Source of the DNA: Shewanella phaeophyticola
GTDB lineage: Bacteria > Pseudomonadota > Gammaproteobacteria > Enterobacterales > Shewanellaceae
Length of the DNA stretch: 64,000 nucleotides
Assembly: GCF_025398315.1 (NCBI RefSeq)
Contig: NZ_JAODOQ010000001.1
Location: 4,030,001-4,094,000, forward strand
Reading direction: 5' to 3'
The position numbers and the translations under genes are program-made. Below, one piece after another: positions 1-9,807 of the stretch. The notes beneath the pieces were generated by a model that did no database searches, had not been told where the DNA came from, and worked only from the letters and a program-made list of their open reading frames with translations. Position 1 is the first letter of the stretch; the number at the start of each line of letters is the position of its first letter.

Positions 1-1384
1 GGCTGACACCCGAAATAGCATTAAAGCCACGGATACGGAAAATAAGGGTGAGCAGTTCAGGCCTTGGACGCGCTTTAGGCTCTACAGAGCGCGGAATAAA
101 CCACAATGCCACCAGCGATCGCATGATGGTCGATATCATAAACACCAAAAATATTGGGTTGGTTAACCAAGCATTTAAACCTGTCCAGATTAAAAATGCT
201 TCTGCATATGAGGCAATCACGCCTCCTAGCATCGCGCCTACAAACACAAAACCGGCACTTAATGCCGCCTGCAACGCCGCATAGGTAGCAAAGTCACTGC
301 GAAATGGGCGGATGTCGTAAAGGTAGTTGGCCGTGCTTAAGGTAAAGCCGCTCCAAGCTAAACCAGAAAAAGCCTGAATCGCTAAAATATAGATAAAACT
401 GTCTGAAAAAAGCCACAATAACGGCAAACTCGGAATGAGGCAGCTGGTAATTATCATCACTAATCGATTACCGTATAGGTCGCTAAAGCAGCTTTAAAAG
501 CGCAAGGTCATAAATTGAGTAAAAATGGAGGCGACGCTCGATAATACAAATTCAAAGTAAGTAAACTGCAAGTCTTCTAGCATGTACACCGCAAAAAACG
601 GCGCCGAAATGGCGACCATGCACTGCATACCAGCAACAAACAAGCTGTAATGACGGAAGGTTTTGTCTTTCCACGCTTGACGGAAGTTATATAAGGTTTG
701 GTTAAACACCCCAGAGGCTTTAGCCGCTCGAGGTTCAGGGTCGTGCATTTGCAATAGCAGCCAGGCGGAAACAAATCGCCCCATTGCCGCAATCGAAAAC
801 AGTAAGCTAAAGCCTAACCAGGCCATCTGTATCGAGTCGGTTAAGGTTAATATGCCGCCGCCAACAAAAAACACACTCAGCGATGCCATCATGGTTAAGC
901 GGGTACGAGACGCAAAAAAAGCACCACGGCGACGCTGAGGTACTATCATGCCCATCCAAGCGCGCCAATGCGGTTGGATTAGGTTGATAAACCCTTGATA
1001 CAACACTGCCAAACCGATAAACAGCCATACGGCATTATCTGGTCTAAACGCTGCCAGTGCGCCCATGCCTAATACCACACCGGCCTGTAGCCCAGCGCAG
1101 ACTACAATAAATTGCCTACGGCTAAAGTGGCTCGCCAGCCACACAGACAATAACTGAGCCAAGGCGCCAAACAATTGCGGTAACCCAGTGACCCACCCCA
1201 TTTGGCCTAAACTGGCGCCCAAAAAAATCGCATAAGCATTAAAAAAGTTATCACTGGTGGCGGTCATGGTAGACGATGCTACCGCCTCTTGCTGGCTGCG
1301 GCGTAGGGTGCATCGAAGCCACGACAGTCTGTCGCGACTGCGAGAGCAAGGATGATTGATCGATGTTGAATGCTCTGAAGACAT
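1..1384 (-). CDS. MFS transporter, 3' end outside window, in-frame stop
   Basis: Major facilitator superfamily membrane protein that would move a small solute or drug across the inner membrane; the substrate cannot be told. Several hydrophobic helices are visible, with a basic loop RRRGAFFASRTR near the middle. The ATG at 1384 is preferred over an upstream TTG because the extra residues look non-coding. Translation stops at a TAA at 494-496, yet the same frame stays open to the window edge (SCFSDLYGNRLV, then more transmembrane segments ending FNAISGVS). So the gene is interrupted by a nonsense codon, real or erroneous, not by a shift of frame. The C-terminus lies left of base 1. Confidence 0.7.
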
Positions 1385-1778
1385 AAAGGTCTTATTGCAT
1401 GTCCTTGATGTAATACGAAGCAAAATTATGGCTGATAAATATCAAGCTCACAATCTATATCGTTCAGATAAACATCTGTTCTGCTACTCGATTAACATAA
1501 ACATTCAACGGGTAAAGTGAGGTGAATGGTAAGCAGATTAACTTGGATAAACCAATAATTACCTTGACTAAAATGAAACAAAAATTTTACATTAGTCAAA
1601 TAATGAGTGCTATGGAAAGTGCTTTGATCCTTAAAGCGAGTCTTACCGCTTTGTTGTTCAGCTCAATACCACTTAACTTCCGTCACATCCTCATTTATAC
1701 CAAGCTCCATTTATCCAATGCTTAAGCCACACAAATAAGTATTGATGTGTTTACTTTTTCTAAAAAAGCAAAAATAAA
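1385..1778. other. AT-rich intergenic region, no gene recognised
   Basis: Separates the minus-strand transporter from the plus-strand lipoprotein gene, so it should hold divergent promoters. The only open frame (1522-1725) lacks a ribosome binding site and any family resemblance. I see no hairpin or repeat worth naming. Confidence 0.4.
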
Positions 1779-2225
1779 ATGAAATTACCTTTAATAATCG
1801 GCTGTTTGATTTTAGCCGGATGTAAATCAACTCCATATGCAATGATTGATGGCAGCCAGAGTAAAGTTTCTGATGCTGACAATTACGATGTTGAAATTAT
1901 TGCCATAGATGGTGCATTTCAGTCCGGCAAGCTCACCAAAAATATTAAGCCGGGTTATCACACCATTCATTTAAGTACCACGGTGCCGTTACGCAGTAGA
2001 AAAGCCACTTCAACATTGGTTTATCCGCTGGTTGCCAAAGAATGTATGCGGTATGTGGTGTCTGCTCAACACGATCCAAGTAATAAAGATGCGTGGGAAA
2101 TAAGAGTATTAGATGAGCGCCCTATTCCAACATGTACACCCTCGCCTGTTGAGCCAGAGCAGGTGGTAGTGATCCCCGACTATGCCAAACCCTCCTTAGA
2201 AGTTAGCTGCTTAACCGCAGAATGA
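1779..2225 (+). CDS. Putative lipoprotein, N-terminal part of a possibly split gene
   Basis: A 148-residue product begins with a lipoprotein signal: MKLPLIIGCLILAGC has a hydrophobic core and an LAGC lipobox, so the mature protein would start at Cys15 and be anchored in a membrane. I do not recognise the body of the protein. The next open frame (2248-2661) starts without a Shine-Dalgarno and its frame is already open at 2215. Given the many indels in this window, the two are probably one gene of about 290 codons broken near 2215-2225. Confidence 0.6.
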   Translation: MKLPLIIGCLILAGCKSTPYAMIDGSQSKVSDADNYDVEIIAIDGAFQSGKLTKNIKPGYHTIHLSTTVPLRSRKATSTLVYPLVAKECMRYVVSAQHDPSNKDAWEIRVLDERPIPTCTPSPVEPEQVVVIPDYAKPSLEVSCLTAE

Positions 2226-2247
2226 ATTAACCCAGCAAACAACACCC

Positions 2248-2661
2248 GTGGTGCTGTTAAACTCGGTTGCAGCATGCATTAAATCACAAGATTATCACTC
2301 TGCGATTAGTGGCTACTTTTTAGCGGGCGCTTATGCTTACTTTGATACCTTGCGCGTGCCAAATAAGCCATCACATGAGGTGGTTGAATTAATCAAAAAA
2401 GATTCTATTTGGACTTTGTCTGCCCTTGAGCAGCAAAACTTTGAACAAAAGTTAGCTGAATACTTAGGATCTGAGCAAAAACAAACAGCGTGTGACTGGG
2501 TGGCTAGCGTTGGCGAACCTGATTACACGCCGCTGTATATGCTGCAACATCAACCTAATACATCGGTACAGGCTGACATGACCACTGAATTGTCGTCAGA
2601 GATAAAAGACACATTGTTTAAGGCGACACTGACAGATTATCTTGGTTGTCCGCTACCATAG
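2248..2661 (+). CDS. Hypothetical protein, likely C-terminal part of preceding lipoprotein gene
   Basis: An open frame of 137 codons starting at GTG with no visible ribosome binding site. The translated frame can be followed upstream (NELTQQTTPVV...) to just after a stop at 2212-2214, which lies inside the preceding lipoprotein frame. The simplest reading is one lipoprotein gene (1779-2661) with a single indel. Cysteines, helix-rich composition and the phrase AGAYAYFDTLRV are visible, but I cannot assign a family or function. It ends just before the bidirectional terminator at 2685. Confidence 0.5.
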   Translation: MVLLNSVAACIKSQDYHSAISGYFLAGAYAYFDTLRVPNKPSHEVVELIKKDSIWTLSALEQQNFEQKLAEYLGSEQKQTACDWVASVGEPDYTPLYMLQHQPNTSVQADMTTELSSEIKDTLFKATLTDYLGCPLP

Positions 2662-2684
2662 AGGCGCTAATGCGTTCAGTGAGT

Positions 2685-2710
2685 AAAAACCGCCATTATT
2701 GGCGGTTTTG
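2685..2710. terminator. Bidirectional rho-independent terminator
   Basis: A perfect stem AAAACCGCC/GGCGGTTTT with a short loop, A-rich on the left and T-rich on the right. It serves the convergent lipoprotein gene and the CpcT-like gene. Confidence 0.8.
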
Positions 2711-2719
2711 TAGTATGTC

Positions 2720-3354
2720 TTACTGGGCTTTTATAAATTCATAGCCGCCTTTTACGGCGCCCCAAACTTGCTGGTCGTTACTGTCAAAACCGCGATCCCA
2801 ACTCACAATCTTATCTTTAGTCACCACCACTTCTGAGGTGGCATAACTGGCGCCACGTAATTGGCTCAAACATTGTTTGTCTTTGGTTGAACCTGCAAAA
2901 TGTTGCTGCTGTGCAGACCAAGTTAAATACACGGTACATCCTTGCCTTTCGATTAAATCCTTAGGGGTTAACTCACCGAGTGGGTTGGTAGATTTGTATG
3001 CTCCGGCATAATGTTTGTCATTGTTAAAACCATAAACTTTACTGGCGAACTCAGTGTCTGACACTTGCGTTACCTGATATACCCGCTGACGATAAGGCTC
3101 GTCTAAATGGGTTGCAGCAGCTTGCTCAACATACAGCCAATGCTCAGGATCAGCTGTCCACATTGCAGCCATATTGAGGTGAATATTATAAAACTCTTTG
3201 TCGGCTATTGATTGTTGTTCGCTGTCGAAGTGACCTTGCATCCATGTAAGCAGTAATTCTTTTTATCGAGATGTTCAGTGTTATCAGCGAATACCGGAAT
3301 TGAAGATACCGACGCGAGTAAGGTGATGAGAGCTATATGTATGGCGGTTTTCAT
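2720..3354 (-). CDS. CpcT/CpeT-family protein, frameshifted
   Basis: Resembles the CpcT/CpeT family, known from cyanobacterial phycobilin lyases; proteobacterial members have no established role. The start is ATG 3354 with AGGA upstream and a signal peptide (MKTAIHIALITLLASVSS...VFA), so the product is exported. The frame breaks in a run of five A (plus-strand T run at 3260-3264); adding one A restores LDKKELLLTWMQGHF and gives a 211-residue protein. Visible family features include the MWTADPEHWLYVEQA segment, repeated Tyr/Trp positions and RGCTVYL-like Cys spacing (ERQGCTVYLTW). The homopolymer context favours a sequencing error over true decay. Confidence 0.65.
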
Positions 3355-3516
3355 TGGAAGATCCTTTCCTATTTTTTATTATGTTACTCAGCAATTTAAC
3401 AAACAAGTTAATCGATAACAAAGCGTTTATTGATTGTGTTGTCGACACTTAATGGCCATAACCAAACAATACTCAGGTTAATACATGCATATTTTTGTGC
3501 TCAATAAGTCAAAAAT

Positions 3517-3554
3517 AAACAGCCCAGTTAATACTATTAACTGGGCTGTTTTGT
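3517..3554. terminator. Bidirectional terminator
   Basis: A long stem AACAGCCCAGTTAATA/TATTAACTGGGCTGTT followed by TTGTT lies between the chemotaxis receptor gene and the CpcT-like gene. In minus direction it would end the receptor transcript. Confidence 0.7.
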
Positions 3555-3639
3555 TATTCATTCACTGTAAATGTACTTAGGTTCACGATAAGTAATGCCA
3601 GCTTTGGCATAGCCAAAGCGCCACCTGCTAAATAAAAGG

Positions 3640-5042
3640 TTAAATAATTAAATCTTTCATTAAGCCTTCCAGCACATCAGCTTGTTTACTGAGACGCTCA
3701 ATTTCTTCAGCGGTTGTCGTCACCAATGCCATCACTTGAATAGAGCTGCTTCTGACAGAATCGACATCATTAGCAATATTGTCAGCCACACTACCCTGTT
3801 GCTCTGCTGCGGCAGCAATTTCTAAGCTTCTGTCTGATATATGCTGATTTTGCTCCGCTATCTCACCTATATTTTGGTTGGCGCTGGTCATTAGCTGTTC
3901 GCTTGATTCGGCTTCTGTCACTGTTTTAGCCATGACGCTCATCACGCCTCGGCTATTCGTTTGCAGGGTTTCAATAATTTTTTGAATCTCGACAGTGGCT
4001 GCTTGAGTGCGACCGCGAGTGTTCTTACTTCATCGGCAACCACAGAAAAACCACGCCCTTGCTCACCGGCTCTGGCGGCTTCAATTGCCGCGTTAAGCGC
4101 AAGTAAATTGGTTTGGTCTGAAATGGCATTAATGGTTGAAATGACTTCACCAATTTGAGTCGCACTATTATCGAGCTCCGACACGGCAACTGACGCATCG
4201 CGTACTTCGACAGCGAGTTGATTAATCTCAACCAAGGTTTTTTGGATTTGGCTTTGCCCTTGAGTGGTTTTTTGGGTGGCATGCGATATCTGGGTTGAAG
4301 ACTCTTGCGCATGACTGGCCACTTCACGAATAGACACGGCCATCTCTTCTGTGGCACTGGCAAGCGAGTCGATACGCTCTTGTTGCTCACTGGCTAGCAG
4401 GGTGTTTTCATCGCTACGCACCCGCAACTGTGCACTAATTTGTTGAATTAACGCGACGGCTTCTTGGGTGGTTTTAACCAATAAATGCTCACGTTCTGAC
4501 ACCCTGTCAACGGTGCGGGCTATTAAATTAAATTCGTTACGTGATGGCGCATAGCCAATTCTTGCAGCTAAATCACCCTCCGCTAGCTTGCGTAAGGCTT
4601 CGTAAATATGAAATAAGCCACCACCAATAAAGGTTTTTATGTAGTACGAGCACATAAACATCAATATCAAGCTAGCTGCTATAGCAATAATATGGCCAAA
4701 ACCTAAACCAGCAAATAGGCTTTGCGAACTCACATAGCTAATGTTGTAACCTTGGCCTGCTACATTGGCAGAAATGTCGCTGTATTGGCCAATACTCAAA
4801 TTGGTATTTTGCAGTACTGCGGCTAATTCGCTAGACGGTATTTGCGCAGCGGCAGCAAGCTTTGCCACAACATCAACCTGGTTTTGCGCTTCTGTAGAAT
4901 GTTGTGATGACATTACATCAATCAGGCTGGCACTGATCACCACAATCGCCAGTAAAGCGGTGAACAACAGCGCGAAAAAATTTTCCTGTAGTTTGACGCT
5001 AATTAAATATTTATCAATCCAACGAAATGCAACTTCTCTCAC
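3640..5042 (-). CDS. Methyl-accepting chemotaxis protein, frameshifted
   Basis: Transmembrane chemoreceptor that signals to CheA/CheW. GTG start at 5042 with GGAG eight bases upstream. N-terminal helix at about residues 22-44, a short periplasmic segment of about 65 residues, a second helix at about 115-135, HAMP-like region (RKLAEGDLAAR), then the cytoplasmic signalling domain with the hallmark hairpin tip ISDQTNLLALNAAIEAARAGE. The frame breaks near 4011-4016; adding one base restores LA-RTQAATVEIQKIIETLQ and a 467-residue protein. The small periplasmic domain suggests a simple ligand or an energy/redox signal, but no ligand can be named. Confidence 0.85.
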
Positions 5043-5183
5043 AACGATATCTCCAAAGAAAAGCCATTTATGATCTTAAACGGCTAAATAAAATGACTCA
5101 ACGGCTTAATTGATAAAAAGATGGGATGACACGACTGCAGCATAGCTGACTATTCAAGTTTGCATTGTCTGGCGCTATAAAAC

Positions 5184-5199
5184 TGTCACCTAGATCACG
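5184..5199. promoter_or_regulatory. Possible CRP-type operator upstream of receptor gene
   Basis: TGTCACCTAGATCACG matches the CRP palindrome TGTGAT-N4-ATCACA at most positions, with CTAG at the centre. It lies about 140 bases upstream of the receptor start. This rests on one imperfect match. Confidence 0.3.
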
Positions 5200-5200
5200 C

Positions 5201-5234
5201 AAAAAGCCCTGTTGGGTTTAGCAACAAGGCCTTT
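5201..5234 (-). terminator. argH terminator
   Basis: On the minus strand AAAGGCCTTGTTG pairs with CAACAGGGC and is followed by TTTTT, just past the argH stop codon. One mismatch lies in the stem. Confidence 0.7.
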
Positions 5235-5254
5235 CATAACCGACTTGCGATAAA

Positions 5255-6623
5255 TTACGCTTTTTTAGCCGCAATAGCCGCTTTTACCTGGTTAACTGCC
5301 GTACCACCTAATACATCACGTTTTTCTAAACACGCTTCAATGGTAAGGTTTGGATACACATCATCGCTAATTACTTTGGCAAATTTTTGCAACTCTGCCA
5401 CGGTTAAGTCTTCAATTGGCTTTTGCTGGCTAATGGCAAATACTACCACTTCACCCACGACATGGTGCGCTTCGCGGAACGGCATGCCTTTAGCGACTAG
5501 GTAATCTGCAAGTTCGGTTGCGTTTGCATAGCCTTGTTGCGCGGCAACTAATGCTTGTGGGCGATTCACTTTAGGCTACCGACAATACTAAGGCGGCCAT
5601 GTCTAAACAAATTGCTCCAGCTGTCGACCACATCAAACAAGCCTTCTTTGTCTTCTTGCATGTCTTTGTTGTACGCCAATGGCAAGGCTTTCATGGTGGT
5701 TAAAATCCCCATTAAGCTGCCATAAACACGGCCGGTTTTACCACGAATAAGCTCTAATGCATCTGGGTTTTTCTTTTGCGGCATTAACGATGAGCCAGAA
5801 GTGACTTCGTCTGAAAGTGAGATAAAGTTAGCTTCACCAGAGTTAAAGAAGATTAGGTCTTCTGCCATACGGCTTAAGTGCATCATGCTAATTGATGCGG
5901 CGCTGCATAACTCAACCACGTGGTCACGGTCTGACACGCTGTCGAGGCTGTTTAACGTTGGGCGGGCAAAGCTTAATGCCGCCGCTAATGCGTGGCGATC
6001 AATGGGGTAAGCAGTACCGGCTAATGCGCCAGAACCTAGCGGGCATGAATCGGCACGGCTAAGTGCATCTTGTAGGCGGCTAATGTCGCGCTCGTACATT
6101 TCAACATAAGCTAATGCCCAGTGGCCAAATGTCACGGGTTGTGCACGCTGCAAGTGAGTGTAACCCGGCATAACAGCGTCAACTTCGCGCTCTGCTAAGT
6201 CAATTAACTCTGCGTGCAAGGTACCTAGGCGTGCGAGTAATGCCGCACCTTCTTTTTTGCACCACAGTTTTAAATCGGTGGCGACTTGGTCATTACGTGA
6301 ACGGCTTCCGTATGAAGTTTTTTACCTAAGTCGCCCACTTTAGCGATGAGCTTTTGTTCAACAAAACTGTGAATGTCTTCTGCGCCGTTGCTGATAATAG
6401 CTTGCGGATCATTACCTACCTCCACCAGCAATTCGTTTAAGGCGGCTTTTAAATCGGTACATTCTTGAGCGGTAATAATGCCCACGCTGGCAATGGCGTC
6501 AGCCCATGCGATTGAACCAACAACATCTTGTTCAAATAAGCGATAATCAACCGGCAATGAGTCATTAAATAACTTGAAAAGTGCACTGGTTTCGCCTTGA
6601 AATCTTCCGCCCCATAACGCCAT
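5255..6623 (-). CDS. argH: Argininosuccinate lyase, frameshifted
   Basis: Cleaves argininosuccinate to arginine and fumarate, the last step of arginine synthesis. The start MALWGGRF and the fumarase-superfamily signature GSSLMPQKKNP are clear. Three frames must be joined: a missing base near 6297 (restores a GSRSRNDQVATDLK-like stretch), an extra base near 5610 and a small multi-base change near 5590 (restores DMAALVLS...VNRPQA). The repaired product is about 455 residues, the family norm, with no C-terminal ArgA fusion as known in Vibrio. Last gene of argCBFGH. Read as sequence errors because genes that cannot be lost nearby show the same. Confidence 0.9.
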
Positions 6624-6738
6624 GTCGGTATCCTCTGTGTTGAAAACTGTGTTAAGAACTGGCTGTTCAATAATATAGGTGTTAAGTATTTTCTTTCTTG
6701 TAATGACTCTTTTAGATTACTCAAAAGTCATTATAAGA

Positions 6739-6758
6739 AAGGCGCTTTGCAGCGCCTT
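6739..6758. terminator. Hairpin between argG and argH
   Basis: A perfect 8-bp stem AAGGCGCT/AGCGCCTT with loop TTGC, followed on the minus strand by a weak T-rich tail. It may partially terminate or stabilise the argG end of the transcript. Confidence 0.5.
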
Positions 6759-6777
6759 AATCGTATTGGCGTAAACC

Positions 6778-8007
6778 TTATTTACTGTTTAACGCGCGAA
6801 TACGGCTTGCTAAAGAGTACAAACGGATAAAGCCTTCAGCGTGCTTTTGGTCGTACACATCATCTTCACCAAAAGTGGCAAAAGATTCTGAGTACAAGCT
6901 GTTTGGTGAACGCTTTTTAACTGCTGTCGCTTGGCCTTTGTATAGCTTAATCACAACATCACCGTTAACAGATTCTGCTAATGATTCAGATGCGGCGATA
7001 AGAGATTTACATAAAGGTGTAAACCAACGACCGTCGTATACTAGATGCGACATTTGGCCAGCAATTTGCTCGCGCCAAGTACGGCTTGTTTTGTCTAATA
7101 CCAATTCTTCAATGGCACGCAGACCAGCAAACATGACCGTGCCGCCTGGTGTTTCATAACAACCACGAGACTTCATGCCCACTAAACGGTTTTCAGTAAT
7201 GTCGATACGACCTACGCCATGCTTACCGGCGATATCGTTGAGTGTCATCAATGCAGCGTAAGGTGATAATGCTTCATCATTAACATGGGTGACACGGCCA
7301 TTTTTAATCGCCAGTGATACATATTCTGGCTCATTTGGTGCATCCTCAGGGGCGACAGTCATTGTCCACACACCTTTTGATGGCTCGTTCCATGGATCTT
7401 CTAACTCGCCGCCTTCGTGCGAAATATGCCATGCGTTTGCATCGCGGCTGTAAATCTTGGTCGCTGATGCGCTGGTTTTAATATTACGCTCAGCAAGGTA
7501 TGCAAGTAAGTCTTCACGGCTACGCATTTCCCATTCACGCCAAGGTGCAATGACTTTTAAATCTGGCGCAAGGGCAGCAAAACAACCCTCAAAACGTACT
7601 TGGTCGTTACCTTTACCGGTACAACCATGACATACCGCGTCTGCACCCACTTTACGGGCTACTTCAACTTGTGCTTTAGCAATAATTGGACGCGCCATTG
7701 AAGTACCTAGTAAGTAAGTACCTTCATAAATAGCGCCTGTAGCGATAGTTGGGTAGATGTAATCAGCAACAAATTCTTCTTTTAGGTCAACGATATGGCA
7801 CTCAGAAGCACCTGAGGCTAATGCCTTTTCAGTTAGGCCAACTAACTCTTCTTCGCCCTGACCTACGTCGGCACAAAATGCAACGATTTCACAGTCATCG
7901 TAGGTTTCCTTTAACCATGGGATAATGGCTGAAGTATCTAAACCACCTGAGTACGCGAGTACCACTTTTTTAACGCCGGATTTTTTCACTGCATTAGACA
8001 TGTTCAA
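6778..8007 (-). CDS. argG: Argininosuccinate synthase
   Basis: Joins citrulline and aspartate with ATP to argininosuccinate in the cytoplasm. 409 residues, near the length of the family. The N-terminal ATP-pyrophosphatase P-loop AYSGGLDTS is present, as are GCTGKGNDQVRFE and ETPGGT, which line the substrate pockets. The start MNMSNAVKK has a second Met three residues in, either of which is possible. It follows argF by about 58 bases and shares the minus-strand arg transcript. Intact. Confidence 0.97.
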   Translation of the reverse strand: MNMSNAVKKSGVKKVVLAYSGGLDTSAIIPWLKETYDDCEIVAFCADVGQGEEELVGLTEKALASGASECHIVDLKEEFVADYIYPTIATGAIYEGTYLLGTSMARPIIAKAQVEVARKVGADAVCHGCTGKGNDQVRFEGCFAALAPDLKVIAPWREWEMRSREDLLAYLAERNIKTSASATKIYSRDANAWHISHEGGELEDPWNEPSKGVWTMTVAPEDAPNEPEYVSLAIKNGRVTHVNDEALSPYAALMTLNDIAGKHGVGRIDITENRLVGMKSRGCYETPGGTVMFAGLRAIEELVLDKTSRTWREQIAGQMSHLVYDGRWFTPLCKSLIAASESLAESVNGDVVIKLYKGQATAVKKRSPNSLYSESFATFGEDDVYDQKHAEGFIRLYSLASRIRALNSK

Positions 8008-8065
8008 TTCCTACAATCAATCATTTATGTTTATTTAAACGCTATAACGCCTTCGGCATTACAAC

Positions 8066-8983
8066 TTAATCTTTTGACTCACTTAATAATGATACCAATA
8101 CTGCATTTTGTGCATGCATGCGATTTTCTGCTTGATGTAAAATCAGTGAACCTTCGCCGTCCATTACCTCATCGGTCACTTCTACACCGCGGTGTGCAGG
8201 CAAGCAATGCATAAAGTATTTTGCACCGGCTTTTACCATTAATTCGCCGTTAACCTGGTATGGTGCAAAACGCGCTTTAATGTCAGCAAGCGGCGTATCA
8301 TCACCCATTGAAATCCAAGTGTCGGTATAAATAGCATCATGGCCTTCAATGGCATTAATTTCAGCACTTAAGATTAGCTTGCCGCCATTTTTTTGCGCCA
8401 AAGCTTGTGCTTCGGTGACGATAAGCGCGTCAGGGAACGCACCTTCTGGGCAAATCACTGTCATGGTTAAGCCTAAAATAGCCGCGCCATAAATCAGTGA
8501 ATGAGTCACATTATTACCATCACCAACATAAGCCAGTTTTGCTTTGCTGACATCATCAAACTGCTCTGACAGGGTTAAAAAGTCTGCGAGCGCTTGGCAT
8601 GGGTGATACAGATCAGACAATGCATTGATAACAGGTACGCTACCATGTTCAGCAAGTTGTTCAATGGTAGTATGCGAGAACGTTCTAGCAACAATAGCAT
8701 CTGCCCAGCATGAAATATTAGTAGCAAAGTCGGCTACGGTTTCACGCTGACCTAATGCACCATTTTGTTGGTCTAAATATAAACAGTGGCCACCTAGCTT
8801 ATTAATGCCAATGTCAAAGCTGACTCGGGTGCGAAGTGATGGCTTTTCAAATAGCATTACCACGCTTTTACCATCTAAGGCACGACGGTACTCAGCTGGA
8901 TTATTCTTAATTTTTTTAGCCAGTTCGATAATGGCCAAAAGCTGAGTTTGAGTTAATTCTTTAATCGACAATAGGTGCTGCAT
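8066..8983 (-). CDS. argF: Ornithine carbamoyltransferase
   Basis: Transfers the carbamoyl group to ornithine, making citrulline. The carbamoyl-phosphate motif SLRTR (about residue 50), HPCQ in the middle and the ornithine loop HCLPAHRG near the C-terminus are all visible. The 305-residue length fits the anabolic enzyme. It starts 14 bases after argB ends, so the two are co-transcribed. Confidence 0.97.
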   Translation of the reverse strand: MQHLLSIKELTQTQLLAIIELAKKIKNNPAEYRRALDGKSVVMLFEKPSLRTRVSFDIGINKLGGHCLYLDQQNGALGQRETVADFATNISCWADAIVARTFSHTTIEQLAEHGSVPVINALSDLYHPCQALADFLTLSEQFDDVSKAKLAYVGDGNNVTHSLIYGAAILGLTMTVICPEGAFPDALIVTEAQALAQKNGGKLILSAEINAIEGHDAIYTDTWISMGDDTPLADIKARFAPYQVNGELMVKAGAKYFMHCLPAHRGVEVTDEVMDGEGSLILHQAENRMHAQNAVLVSLLSESKD

Positions 8984-8997
8984 ATACTTCTACTCCA

Positions 8998-9777
8998 TTA
9001 AGGTTGTATTTGAGTCCCGACAGACCCACCTTTTACTAATGTTTTTAATTGTTCGGCGTCACGCCAAGAAGCGACCTGTACAGGCTTACCCATCCACTGA
9101 GCAACTTCTAATGCGGCTTCAACTTTAACTTTCATGCCTTTTTCAATCACCCCTTGGGCAACCAAATATTCGATTTCGCTTTTGTTTAAGCTGCTAATCA
9201 GTTGGCCTTTACCATCGAGTACACCAGAAACGTCAGACAATAGCACCAAGGTGCCGTTAACTAACTTGGCCAGTGTTGTTGCTGCCTGGTCAGCGTTAAC
9301 GTTTAGCATATCGCCTTGGCTCGAAATCGCAATCGAGCTACAAATTGGCATCCAACCTTGGCTTAAAATGAAGTTAAGGTAAGTGGCATCTTTTGGTTCA
9401 ACCTCGCCTACGAGTCCTAAACGTTCATCTTTAATTTTGGCAGTAACCATATTACCGTCACCGAGGCTCATGCCTACGCTTACAATGCCCGCTTTTGCTG
9501 CAGCAGCTTGTAAAATCTTGTTTGAGGTACCGGCTAGCGCACCGACAATAATAGGGATTTGGTCTTCTGGCGTGACACGTAAACCGTCTAGCTTAATGGT
9601 TTCTTTGCCGTTAGCGGTTAATTGTTCATCAACTAGACAACCACCGCCATGAACTAACAGTACTTGCTGACCCGCTGCGATCATTTCTGCAGCTGCGGTC
9701 ATTAAACGTGCCATTCCCATTTCACATTGCAGTAATGCACCGCCGACTTTAAGCACTAACACTGGTTTTGTAGCCAT
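8998..9777 (-). CDS. argB: N-acetylglutamate kinase
   Basis: Phosphorylates N-acetylglutamate, the second step of the acetylated arginine route. The amino-acid kinase fold is shown by VLKVGGALL at the N-terminus, LLVHGGG (nucleotide/substrate glycine loop) and NVNADQAA further on. 259 residues matches the short, E. coli-like form that lacks the N-terminal helix of arginine-inhibited kinases. argC ends 30 bases upstream. Confidence 0.96.
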   Translation of the reverse strand: MATKPVLVLKVGGALLQCEMGMARLMTAAAEMIAAGQQVLLVHGGGCLVDEQLTANGKETIKLDGLRVTPEDQIPIIVGALAGTSNKILQAAAAKAGIVSVGMSLGDGNMVTAKIKDERLGLVGEVEPKDATYLNFILSQGWMPICSSIAISSQGDMLNVNADQAATTLAKLVNGTLVLLSDVSGVLDGKGQLISSLNKSEIEYLVAQGVIEKGMKVKVEAALEVAQWMGKPVQVASWRDAEQLKTLVKGGSVGTQIQP

Positions 9778-9807
9778 TATTGTTGTTCCTTGACTTAGGT
9801 GATCTAA

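Noticed and set aside
1522..1725. 67-codon open frame
   Set aside because: No ribosome binding site, no recognisable motif, and AT-rich composition like intergenic DNA.
5255..5569. ArgH-ArgA fusion as in Vibrio
   Set aside because: The C-terminus ends at the normal ArgH length with no acetyltransferase domain.
5255..6623. argH as a true pseudogene
   Set aside because: Neighbouring genes that cannot be lost show the same kind of indels, and all catalytic motifs are kept.
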